Source of the DNA: CAXTTV01 sp964247295
Lineage (GTDB): Bacteria > Chloroflexota > Ktedonobacteria > Ktedonobacterales > Ktedonobacteraceae
Length of the DNA: 7,906 bases
Assembly: GCA_964247295.1 (NCBI GenBank)
Contig: CAXTTV010000215.1
Coordinates: forward strand, 1-7,906
Direction: 5' to 3'
Shown: positions 1 to 5,925 of the stretch, in pieces
Numbering within the stretch: the first letter of the stretch is position 1
Layout: each line of letters starts with the position of its first letter
The notes under the pieces: generated by a model
The model's database searches: none
The model's input: only the letters and a program-made list of their open reading frames with translations
Told to the model about the DNA's origin: nothing
Translations under genes and position numbers: made by a program

Positions 1-29
1 CGGGTACTCTGGATATAACACTACTTCTG

Positions 30-1370
30 ATGATTGCTGCTTATGGAGGCGCGATATTTGGCGTCTGTGTGTCGGCTTTTTGTGTGATTTTTTTGAAGTT
101 GCGCAGACATCGCTCATTCCGCCAAAGCCTGGGAGTTGTCTTGCTTTCCCTAATCTCTTTGCTCCTGTTATCGCCCGCGATCGTCTGGCTCCGTGTGCGT
201 TTCCCGATAGCTCAGGCACATATACCTCGTGCTGAAGTTATTGTAGTTTTTGTGTATATGCTGATCTGTGGCTGGCTATTACCCATTTGCATTTTGCTTT
301 ACTCGCTGTTTTCGAGACGCAACCGCGTGAGGGCGGCCTCGACTAATCCAGATCTGCCAGCCCTTGCTCCTTCCGCTGGCCTTTCTGGCCAACGTCCGAC
401 GACTCCCGTCCCCTTTGTATTTAATGATGACACCCCATGGGCATGGTTGGAGCATCGAGATGGACGTTTTCAGGGGCAACGTCTGGATTTAAAGCGTCAG
501 ATTGAGACGATTGGACGAGAAGAAGATAATGATATCTGGCTGGATGACGATCTGATCTCGCGGTATCATGCTGAGCTCAGGTGGGATCAGGGTCAGGCGT
601 ATGTAGTCGATTACCAGAGCATGAATGGCATCTTTCTAAATGATCTTCGGGTTATGGGCTCCACCGCGATTCGACCTGGCGATGAGCTGCGCGTGGGCTC
701 GCATCGCTTTCTTTTCGGCTTTTCCACTCCTCAGCAGCCAGATCCAGTAGGTGAAGATCCTTTACTGCGACATCAATCCTGGCCTGGGCGTTCAGCGATG
801 CTTCGTTCGTCAATCTCGTTTAATCAGAGCGATGAGGCTGTTGGTAGTCCAGGTGAAACTTCACCGGTTGCTGATAGCACAACCTCTACCTCTGATGCGC
901 CGAGGCCACCGGTGGGTTACTGGAAGAATACCGACGAACTGAAGGAACAGCCGCTAGCGCCTGTCCGTGCTCAAAATGGTGTAGGAGCCTTTGTTTTTTG
1001 TGATGGAGAGCTTTCCGGTGCGATGTTTCCACTGGAGCGTCCAGTGCTGACGATGGGGCGCAGTTTTGAGAGTGACATTGTGATTAATGACGCCTCGCTC
1101 TCTCGTCTGCATGCCCAGGTTGTACGTCAGGCCGATGGCGATTATGTGCAGGATCTTGGGAGCCGGAATGGGACACGCGTCAATGATTATCGTCTGGGTT
1201 CTCCCCGGCGTTTGCGCTTTGGGGATCAGATCTGCGTAGGTAATATTCGACTGAAATATCTGCCTCTTGAAGAGGTCAATGGAAAGAATTTGCGTACTAT
1301 TCAACTTCCTCCTTTGGTGCGCCCAAATAGCGGTGTTGTCTCTCTCCGTCTCCCAAGCCGTAAACTCTAG
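30..1370 (+). CDS. Membrane-anchored protein with two FHA domains (possibly 5'-partial)
   Basis: FHA domains bind phosphothreonine peptides, so this is probably a membrane-tethered phospho-dependent scaffold. Three hydrophobic segments lie at about residues 3-22, 33-54 and 68-94. FHA1 (about 138-230) shows IGRE at 161-164, SRYH at 177-180 and NG at 199-200. FHA2 (about 318-412) shows GRS at 343-345, SRLH at 358-361 and SRNG at 378-381, so both keep the phosphopeptide-contact residues. A Ser/Thr/Pro-rich linker of about 85 residues joins them. The ATG at 30 has no visible Shine-Dalgarno, and the frame stays open to the left edge with more hydrophobic residues (ITLLL), so the true start may lie outside the window. 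No kinase or phosphatase partner is in the window. The stop is 2 bp from that of the convergent MBL gene. Domain call is secure; biological role is unknown. Confidence 0.88.
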   Translation: MIAAYGGAIFGVCVSAFCVIFLKLRRHRSFRQSLGVVLLSLISLLLLSPAIVWLRVRFPIAQAHIPRAEVIVVFVYMLICGWLLPICILLYSLFSRRNRVRAASTNPDLPALAPSAGLSGQRPTTPVPFVFNDDTPWAWLEHRDGRFQGQRLDLKRQIETIGREEDNDIWLDDDLISRYHAELRWDQGQAYVVDYQSMNGIFLNDLRVMGSTAIRPGDELRVGSHRFLFGFSTPQQPDPVGEDPLLRHQSWPGRSAMLRSSISFNQSDEAVGSPGETSPVADSTTSTSDAPRPPVGYWKNTDELKEQPLAPVRAQNGVGAFVFCDGELSGAMFPLERPVLTMGRSFESDIVINDASLSRLHAQVVRQADGDYVQDLGSRNGTRVNDYRLGSPRRLRFGDQICVGNIRLKYLPLEEVNGKNLRTIQLPPLVRPNSGVVSLRLPSRKL

Positions 1371-1372
1371 CC

Positions 1373-2116
1373 CTACTCGACCCGCATATTGCTCAACCCT
1401 CGTTTTGAAAGCACTGGTTTGCCATGCCCTGGATAGACAACGTAGATCTCTAGATTGCGTAGCGTCTGAGCTGTCTGATGCAGAATGTTGCGATTATTTG
1501 AGCGGAAGCTACCACGAACAACTGGTGCGCTACGATCAAATGTGAGGATCGCGTCACCGCAGAGAAATTCATGTGTGAAGGGATTGAACAGGCAGATACT
1601 TTCAGGCGTGTGACCTGGAGTGGAGATGATGCGCCAGTTCTCATGACCCGGCAGGCCGGTAACATCCTCTAGCCAGAAATGAATTAATCTATAGAGGCGT
1701 GAGTATTGTGGAGGAAAAATATCGAGCTGATAAAGTGTAGATGGCAGCATCTGTTCCGCAAAGGAGGTAATGGTATGATGTGGCCGGCTCTCAGCGATCT
1801 GCTTAATCACTACAGAGGCGGCGATTGGCGCGTTACAAGCCCTTTGTAATGGTTCAACCCCAATAGNNNNNNNNNNTGGATGTAGATGCGTCAATACAAT
1901 CATATCAATATCTTGAGGAGAGCGCCGCAAATAATTTTGAATGTATTCTAGCGTCAGGCGCACATTTTGGAGAGAGCCAGGATCAACCACGATCAGGCGT
2001 CCATCATCTATAAGATAGGTATTGGACATCGAGAAGCGATCTGTAATAGTGTGGACCAGGCGAACAGGCTGCGACACCGGGATACCATGCGCGGATTGAG
2101 ATAGAGCTATATCCAC
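1373..2116 (-). CDS. MBL-fold metallo-hydrolase (metal motif interrupted by N gap)
   Basis: A metallo-beta-lactamase-fold hydrolase of the glyoxalase II-like type, 247 residues as read, probably cytoplasmic since no signal peptide is seen. The visible metal ligands are H77 and H79 (THLHP), H169 (TPGHT), D188 (CGDAI) and H231 (YPGHG). The Asp-His that should follow THLHP lies in the N run at 1867-1876 and is not determined. The strand before the motif, VVDPG at 44-48, is also typical. The start is GTG, supported by a strong AGGAGGT 8 nt upstream. The gene is divergent from the KAS III gene and convergent with the FHA gene. MBL-fold substrates cannot be predicted from these motifs, so thioesterase, lactonase or another hydrolase are all possible. 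The fold call is confident; the reaction is unknown. Confidence 0.87.
   Translation of the reverse strand: MDIALSQSAHGIPVSQPVRLVHTITDRFSMSNTYLIDDGRLIVVDPGSLQNVRLTLEYIQNYLRRSPQDIDMIVLTHLHPXXXXIGVEPLQRACNAPIAASVVIKQIAESRPHHTITSFAEQMLPSTLYQLDIFPPQYSRLYRLIHFWLEDVTGLPGHENWRIISTPGHTPESICLFNPFTHEFLCGDAILTFDRSAPVVRGSFRSNNRNILHQTAQTLRNLEIYVVYPGHGKPVLSKRGLSNMRVE
1867..1876. other. Assembly gap of 10 N inside the MBL-fold gene
   Basis: Ten undetermined bases fall exactly on the codons after THLHP, where the Asp-His of the HxHxDH motif is expected. The length may be a placeholder. With 10 bases the conserved glycine sits one residue too far from Asp-His, whereas 7 bases would restore D-H-x-x-G and keep the frame. 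Confidence 0.97.
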
Positions 2117-2124
2117 TGACGACT

Positions 2125-2131
2125 ACCTCCT
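2125..2131 (-). promoter_or_regulatory. Strong Shine-Dalgarno fixing the GTG start of the MBL gene
   Basis: The minus strand reads AGGAGGT followed by 8 nt and then GTG at 2116. This near-perfect ribosome binding site decides for the GTG start. Confidence 0.8.
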
Positions 2132-2151
2132 GGGTGGCGGAACATTCCTTT

Positions 2152-2164
2152 TGATATGGTATCA
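2152..2164. promoter_or_regulatory. Operator-like palindrome in the divergent spacer
   Basis: TGATA-TGG-TATCA is a perfect 5-bp inverted repeat with a 3-nt centre, 35 bp upstream of the MBL start codon. Its place in a divergent intergenic region fits a repressor or activator site, but no regulator is encoded nearby. This is inference from symmetry only. Confidence 0.3.
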
Positions 2165-2246
2165 TTGCTGGTCAAGCTGTGCGTCACGCTCAACGTATAT
2201 CTTTTTGACCTCAAATTTTCCAGGTGTCGTCGTTCGACTAGTGATA

Positions 2247-2255
2247 TGCTATACT
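2247..2255 (+). promoter_or_regulatory. Extended -10 promoter candidate for the KAS III gene
   Basis: TGCTATACT matches the extended -10 form TGnTATAAT with one mismatch. No convincing -35 lies 16-18 nt upstream, which extended -10 promoters can tolerate. It would give a leader of roughly 75 nt before the ATG at 2339. Confidence 0.4.
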
Positions 2256-2338
2256 GACAGAAAATCCGGTGTGTAACTAAAAAATCAGTAGTTGTATGCT
2301 CTGCCCGTTTATTTCGACAAGCATACGCAAGGAGCAGG

Positions 2339-3595
2339 ATGACAGATTTTGAGGCTGATCGCTGGCCTTCCTATCAATATATTGTTCCGCAGGTATATAC
2401 CAAAGCAAAAGTTCGCCTGGTAGGCCTGGGAAATTATATTCCTGATGGTCAGATTACCAATGAATTTTTTGCCTATATTTCAACAAAGCTGGGTAATCCT
2501 CGTAAAGCTGCCGACTTGGAGCGCGTCACAGGCCTGGAGACCCGCCATGTGCGGTCCAGCACGCTGGCATTATGCCGTCGTATGGCGGGGGCTGATGCTC
2601 CAGGTTTGATAGCCGGGGCTGATGCCAAAGACGAAAGCCTCGCGGATATGGCGTTGACCGCCGCTCAACGGGCTCTGGCAAGCGCGGGGCTGAAGCCAAA
2701 CGATATTGATGTCGTGGTTGGGGCCTCCTCTTCAGATAACGACTCTTTCCCTACAATTGCTAATCTGGTACAGCATGGTCTGAAGATGCCACCAGTACGC
2801 GCGACTATGCTCAAAGGGGCCTGTGCCTGCCAGACCGAGGGATTCCAGGTTTGCGCGGAGATCCTGAAAGCCGGTTCAGCGCGCCGTGTTCTAATGGTGA
2901 CGACCGAGGGCTTGCTCTCAAATATTATGCATGTCCTGGACTGGAAGACCAGTTCGCTTTTCGGTGAAGGTGCGACAGCATTTGTGATCGAGGTTGGGTC
3001 TGACAGCGATCCCGACAATTATTTTATCAATGGGACTGATGTTAGCCTCGGACCCAGTTTGAGCTATCAGACCCCGCTCCGAAAAGATGTATTGGAAATG
3101 GCCGAGATTGATCTCAAAATTCACCAATTGTATCAGCAGGGCAATGGGGCTGAGGTTACAAAGCTACTCTCACAGCATCTGGTTGGCTATACCAAAATGA
3201 ACGGGAAAGACATTTATCGCGAGGGGCCACGAGCGATGGCTGAGTCACTAGATGTTGTGATGCGGCATAGCGGCCTCAAGCATGAAGATCTGCGTTATAT
3301 AGTTCCCCATCAGGCGAATTCTCGGATCACCAGGCGAGTGGGAGATCTGCTCGTGAATGATTATGAGTGGCCCAGTTCAATAATTGAGCGGCTGGCCGAT
3401 AATTTCCGCTATTATGGCAACACCTCCAATGCCAGTATTGGAACCGCGCTGGTGGAGGTGTTACGGGAAGGCAAGATCAAGGATGGAGATTGGATCGCCT
3501 TACCGGCGGTCGGTGGTGGCCTCAACTATGGCTGCTGGCTCCTTAAATATTATAATATCAAACATCCTGAGGCCTTTTTAAATCCCCAGGCGTAA
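2339..3595 (+). CDS. Beta-ketoacyl-ACP synthase III-type ketosynthase (FabH-like, long form)
   Basis: A thiolase-fold condensing enzyme of the KAS III group, which joins an acyl-CoA or similar starter to a malonyl-type extender. The catalytic triad is complete: Cys162 (in GACAC; its 17-residue distance to the AG at 179 matches E. coli FabH, so Cys162 rather than Cys164 is nucleophilic), His324 (VPHQAN) and Asn361 (YGNTS). The N-terminal LVGLGNYIPD and TGLETRH, and the C-terminal glycine-rich GGGLNYG, are also characteristic. At 418 residues it is about 100 longer than housekeeping FabH, with about 25 extra N-terminal residues and an insertion around 240-290. AAGGAG ends 4 nt before the ATG. 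No acyl carrier protein or other fatty-acid gene is adjacent, so a dedicated lipid or secondary-metabolite role is as likely as general fatty-acid initiation. Family confident, substrate unknown. Confidence 0.92.
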   Translation: MTDFEADRWPSYQYIVPQVYTKAKVRLVGLGNYIPDGQITNEFFAYISTKLGNPRKAADLERVTGLETRHVRSSTLALCRRMAGADAPGLIAGADAKDESLADMALTAAQRALASAGLKPNDIDVVVGASSSDNDSFPTIANLVQHGLKMPPVRATMLKGACACQTEGFQVCAEILKAGSARRVLMVTTEGLLSNIMHVLDWKTSSLFGEGATAFVIEVGSDSDPDNYFINGTDVSLGPSLSYQTPLRKDVLEMAEIDLKIHQLYQQGNGAEVTKLLSQHLVGYTKMNGKDIYREGPRAMAESLDVVMRHSGLKHEDLRYIVPHQANSRITRRVGDLLVNDYEWPSSIIERLADNFRYYGNTSNASIGTALVEVLREGKIKDGDWIALPAVGGGLNYGCWLLKYYNIKHPEAFLNPQA

Positions 3596-3603
3596 GAATC
3601 TTC

Positions 3604-3642
3604 AAAAGGGGTTTTCTGTGGCATCGCCTCCCAGAAAATCCC
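3604..3642 (-). terminator. Intrinsic-terminator-like hairpin on the minus strand
   Basis: An 11-bp stem (3608-3618 with 3632-3642, one G-T wobble) has a 13-nt loop. Read on the minus strand it is followed by UUUUG, so it resembles an intrinsic terminator that would stop transcripts from the transposase region before they run antisense into the KAS III gene. On the plus strand there is no U tract after the stem. Confidence 0.5.
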
Positions 3643-3656
3643 TCATGGATTGAGGG
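3640..3656 (+). other. Second hairpin overlapping the first
   Basis: CCCTCA-TGGAT-TGAGGG forms a perfect 6-bp stem. Its first three bases (3640-3642) are also the last three of the larger stem at 3608-3642, so the two cannot fully form together. No U tract follows. Function unknown. Confidence 0.4.
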
Positions 3657-3766
3657 CGAAATAGTGGTAGATACAAGGGGAGTCGCAAGCTGCTCTGTTG
3701 GGAAAAGAAGAAGGTGTTCCTGTGCAGAGAAGGTGGTCGAATGGGGGAGGTCGGGTCACGTTTGGA

Positions 3767-3815
3767 GAAACCTCATTACGACCTTGTTGACATATGTGTT
3801 TCATATCTCTTGGAC
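3767..3815 (+). repeat. Dispersed repeat, left copy (inverted relative to 7700-7752)
   Basis: This stretch recurs in inverted orientation at 7700-7752. The last 32 bp (3784-3815) are identical. The first 17 bp match with one substitution, and the right copy has 4 extra bases (a second GACC). Inside is the palindrome ATATG-TGTTT-CATAT (3792-3806), flanked by GA and TC that extend it past one mismatch. Weaker similarity continues upstream to about 3690. A terminal imperfect palindrome at the edge of a repeated block fits the right end of an IS200/IS605-like or palindrome-associated element (inference). No transposase of that type is in the window. Confidence 0.8.
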
Positions 3816-3827
3816 CAAAACGATGCG
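3810..3827 (+). repeat. Short direct repeat, copy 1 (with 3879-3896)
   Basis: An 18-nt stretch beginning TTGGACCAAAACG matches 3879-3896 at 16 of 18 positions, 69 bp apart. The second copy codes, on the minus strand, for IVLIQ near the transposase C-terminus. The first copy straddles the edge of the dispersed repeat. It may be a leftover of a duplicated transposase end or a chance match. Confidence 0.35.
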
Positions 3828-3845
3828 TAGGAGAAAACCATGGAG

Positions 3846-5059
3846 TTAGCCGAGTGCGGAAATTTCCCAGAGTGGAGGTTGGATCAAGACGATGCGACCT
3901 CGGCTCTTGCGCCGCCGCACCGGTGGGTCAGTACGAATGATCACATACCACTCAACCTCACCTGGCTCCCACAATGGCAATTGTGGGCTCTGGTAGAGAT
4001 GGTCATACACACACGGGTTCTCTTGATAGGGTCTGCGTTTCTTGATCTCTTGCTTGCTGATGCCAATCTGTTCGCAGACCCGCCTCGTCTCATGAGACGT
4101 AAAAATGCTACCATTGTCCGAAACCAATGCTTCAGGAACGCCGTAGGCACGCACAGCTTGGTAGAAGACGGCAAAAAAGGCAGCAGTATCTTGCCGCAGC
4201 GAGATAGCCGAGGCCAGAACCGCTCTCGAAAAATTTTCCAAATTGGTATCTGAAGATGATACATATCTTGATTCAGCGCAAGAACCCGACCACAAGTTGC
4301 AGGCGAAAGCTTGATCCCCATCTGTTCCAGCGCAGCGCTCACCCGAAACGCACCCAGCTTTGGGTTCTCGGCCAGGTTCTTAACTTCTTGAACAGCTCGA
4401 AGCGTGACTTTACGCTGAGGCGACTTGGGAGCACTCGATTTGTTGGGCAATCCAGCGAAATGCTCCTCGGCAAACCGCTTGAGAACAGTATGCACTGTTT
4501 GTCTACTCACATCGATATGGCCTGAGATGCTCTTTTTGTTCCAGCCTTCAAAGTGCAACCGCAGAATGGCTTGCCGCCGCTCTACTGGATCAGGAATATC
4601 TGCATAGCGGCCATAGCGACGGGTCGTCATCGAGGGCTTCGGTCCCGTTGCCAGAACCAGTTTGATGGTTCGTGGAGAGGGCCTGCGATCAAAGCGAGCG
4701 TAACAGATCGAGGCAATCTCTCGCAGCGAGAGTGCGGGATACTCAGCATGAACATCGACAATCGCTTGGCGCATCGGAGGGGGCAGCGTCCGTTGATCAA
4801 GCTTTTTCTGCTCGGTCACAGGAGGCGGAGGAGGAGCAGGGAACAGCGAAGCCATACCAGCCTGATCAAACAGGTTGCTTCGATAGTAAATGGTCGAGCG
4901 TGGCACGCCGGTTTCAACTGCCCGTTCTTTCGGTGTCTGGCCGAACAAAATCACTGGGCGTATGACCTCATATTGAAACTGAGTTGGATCTTTGAGCAGA
5001 GGCCGAATCTCGTTCCAGTCATGAGTCGGCTCACGGCGCTCGTATCTGTGTGTAGGCAT
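3846..5059 (-). pseudogene. Decayed IS transposase (multi-HTH, DDE/rve type)
   Basis: The start ATG at 5059 has AGGGAG 5 nt upstream. The first 270 residues carry HTH-like segments at about 30-65 and 170-215 (LHFEGWNKKSISGHIDVS region), as in IS481/IS630-like Ktedonobacterial transposases. At about 4240-4262 the sense frame shifts: the first frame runs on as nonsense to 3941, while the frame 4295-3846 resumes with NLENFSRAVLAS, a typical integrase-core strand. The segment that should hold the first catalytic Asp (WTVDIRYLD-like in relatives I remember) is absent, so there is a deletion of perhaps 50 codons plus a frameshift. The second Asp survives in VSDNGS (about 4118). After RRPYQ (about 4025) the expected region with the catalytic Glu is replaced by a jump to a C-terminal tail (LWEPGEVEWYV). 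With two of three catalytic residues lost, it cannot be active. Terminal repeats could not be identified. Confidence 0.85.
3879..3896 (+). repeat. Short direct repeat, copy 2 (with 3810-3827)
   Basis: This copy begins TTGGATCAAGACG and differs from 3810-3827 at two positions. It lies inside the transposase remnant. Confidence 0.35.
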
Positions 5060-5084
5060 CGTTGCTCCCTTTTTACTGTAAAAG

Positions 5085-5096
5085 GAACATTTGTTC
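5085..5096. promoter_or_regulatory. Small palindrome upstream of the transposase start
   Basis: GAACA-TT-TGTTC is a 5-bp inverted repeat. On the minus strand it lies between a TTGAGA (5102-5097) and a TACAGT (5080-5075) spaced 16 nt, so it could be an operator within a promoter spacer. That promoter would start transcription inside the ribosome binding site, which weakens the reading. Confidence 0.2.
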
Positions 5097-5114
5097 TCTC
5101 AAATAGCGAGAAAG

Positions 5115-5169
5115 GAGATATATCTCTATATTACGCAGAAATGGCGAGCCCTACAAGATCTTTAGGGCT
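5115..5169. other. Palindrome and hairpin in the transposase upstream region
   Basis: The 176 bp between the transposase start and the membrane-protein stop hold no gene. GAGATATATCTC (5115-5126) is a perfect 12-bp palindrome. AGCCCTA (5147-5153) pairs perfectly with TAGGGCT (5163-5169) around a 9-nt loop, with no U tract on either strand. They may belong to the IS end or its 5' leader; I could not find a matching inverted repeat at the other end of the remnant. Confidence 0.4.
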
Positions 5170-5209
5170 TATCCGAAAACTGAGCTTCGGCTCTAGATTG
5201 AAGCGGATT

Positions 5210-5234
5210 CGTATAAGCTTTTATTGCTTATACG
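5210..5234 (-). terminator. Hairpin just after the membrane-protein stop codon
   Basis: CGTATAAGC (5210-5218) pairs perfectly over 9 bp with 5226-5234 around a 7-nt loop, beginning 1 nt after the stop codon of the minus-strand membrane gene. It is placed as a terminator would be, but no U tract follows, so mRNA 3'-end protection is an alternative. Confidence 0.4.
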
Positions 5235-5235
5235 T

Positions 5236-5694
5236 CTAGCGCTTTGTGAATGGTGCCTCTAGAGGCTCATTTTCAGCCGGTAAAAAGCTCTTTCTTTTCC
5301 AGAGCAACAGAGCGAGGAAGTAGCCAAAGGCGAACAGGTTAACATAGCCAACGGCGAACACGATCTTCAGCAGCATATCTGGATCAGCAAGGTGAAAGAA
5401 CAGGCCATAACCATGCACAACCTCTCCAATCGTATTCCACAGGTAAAAAAGAAATTCCACCGTTAAGAAAAGGACCATTGACCAGTAGCCCGCAACGGTG
5501 TGCCTGAAAAAGAAGATGGCAGCGAGAAGAAAGACCACAAAGACGAAGAGCATAATGGACAGACCCTTTGCCTGGGCCAGTAGGTTGTTGGGATTGTAGT
5601 AGAGATGAAGGTAATAGGGGACTTGTGCGATAAAGTTAGCAAGGATCAAGAGAAAGAGAACAATAGACTGGATTTTCAGGTTTTTGTTTTCCAC
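5236..5694 (-). CDS. Four-helix integral membrane protein of unknown function
   Basis: I do not recognise a named family. The 152 residues contain four hydrophobic segments at about 9-30, 44-63, 70-88 and 110-132, rich in Phe, Leu and Tyr. A short loop after helix 1 (YYNPNNLLAQAKG) and a charged C-terminal tail (KRKSF onward, ending FTKR) lie outside the membrane. There are no Cys pairs, CxxC motifs or obvious catalytic motif; the few His residues (H30, H65, H94, H101) are scattered. The start is GTG with AAGGA 7 nt upstream. It is divergent from the DGPF-sigma pair across 231 bp and is separated by 176 bp from the transposase upstream end. The overall shape suggests a small accessory membrane protein. 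Real gene likely; role unknown. Confidence 0.75.
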   Translation of the reverse strand: MENKNLKIQSIVLFLLILANFIAQVPYYLHLYYNPNNLLAQAKGLSIMLFVFVVFLLAAIFFFRHTVAGYWSMVLFLTVEFLFYLWNTIGEVVHGYGLFFHLADPDMLLKIVFAVGYVNLFAFGYFLALLLWKRKSFLPAENEPLEAPFTKR

Positions 5695-5704
5695 GCGTGG
5701 TTCC

Positions 5705-5716
5705 TTATCTAGATAA
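5705..5716. promoter_or_regulatory. Perfect 12-bp palindrome overlapping the membrane-gene ribosome binding site
   Basis: TTATCTAGATAA is fully self-complementary and shares two bases with the AAGGA Shine-Dalgarno (5702-5706) of the minus-strand gene. The start region CCACGCGTGG (5691-5700) is itself a 10-bp palindrome. The pair may be an operator or may affect translation initiation. Confidence 0.3.
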
Positions 5717-5741
5717 TCCGAACGTGTCTTTTTTATTAAAG

Positions 5742-5760
5742 ACGTATGATTAAACGTATG
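5742..5760. repeat. Short direct repeat of ACGTATG
   Basis: ACGTATG occurs at 5742-5748 and 5754-5760, a 12-bp period that places both on roughly the same DNA face. A 6-bp hairpin, GTCTTT/AAAGAC (5726-5731 with 5738-5743), overlaps it. Together they could mark a regulator site in the divergent spacer. Weak evidence. Confidence 0.25.
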
Positions 5761-5832
5761 TATTGGGCGCGGGTTGCAGTTTTGAGTCCATCACAGCAAT
5801 TTTTGGGAATCTCAAAAACTCGTCGCCTGAAC

Positions 5833-5859
5833 TGTCGAATTCGTCGATGGCTGTTCGTC
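5833..5859 (+). promoter_or_regulatory. ECF42-type promoter candidate for the DGPF-sigma unit
   Basis: TGTCGA (5833-5838), a 17-nt spacer and CGTC (5856-5859) match the bipartite motif I recall for ECF42 target promoters in Streptomyces (TGTCGA at -35, CG[A/T]C at -10). It would start transcription around 5866, giving a leader of about 60 nt to the DGPF start. It sits upstream of exactly the gene type this sigma group is known to control. Downstream, GCGG-AATTGA-CCGC (5871-5884) is a small inverted repeat in the predicted leader. Confidence 0.5.
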
Positions 5860-5911
5860 GTTAAGGTGAAGCGGAATTGACCGCTAAGAATTGACAGAAA
5901 TGCTATGCTAC

Positions 5912-5918
5912 AGGAGGT
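5912..5918 (+). promoter_or_regulatory. Shine-Dalgarno fixing the DGPF start at 5926
   Basis: AGGAGGT lies 7 nt before the ATG at 5926. An in-frame ATG at 5905 lies upstream of this site and has no ribosome binding site of its own, so 5926 is the start. Confidence 0.85.
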
Positions 5919-5925
5919 TTTCACT

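Noticed and set aside
954..1304. 116-codon minus-strand ORF inside the FHA gene
   Set aside because: It lies fully within the second FHA domain coding region, has no family motif and no ribosome binding site; it is a frame shadow.
2665..3018. 117-codon minus-strand ORF inside the KAS III gene
   Set aside because: The opposite strand encodes the catalytic region of a well-conserved enzyme; the ORF is an antisense shadow.
3664..3849. 61-codon plus-strand ORF across the left dispersed repeat
   Set aside because: It has no ribosome binding site or recognisable motif, and the right repeat copy does not preserve the same frame because of the 4-bp insertion; better read as non-coding repeat.
4553..5239. 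228-codon plus-strand ORF
   Set aside because: It is antisense to the transposase N-terminal half, whose HTH content and ribosome binding site show that the minus strand is coding.
5877..5909. Vegetative promoter built on TTGACC (5877) or TTGACA (5891)
   Set aside because: No acceptable -10 lies 16-18 nt downstream of either; TATGCT at 5904 is at the wrong distance and would start transcription within the ribosome binding site.
5736..5924. 62-codon minus-strand ORF in the divergent spacer
   Set aside because: Composition looks random, there is no convincing ribosome binding site, and it overlaps the proposed promoter region of the DGPF gene.
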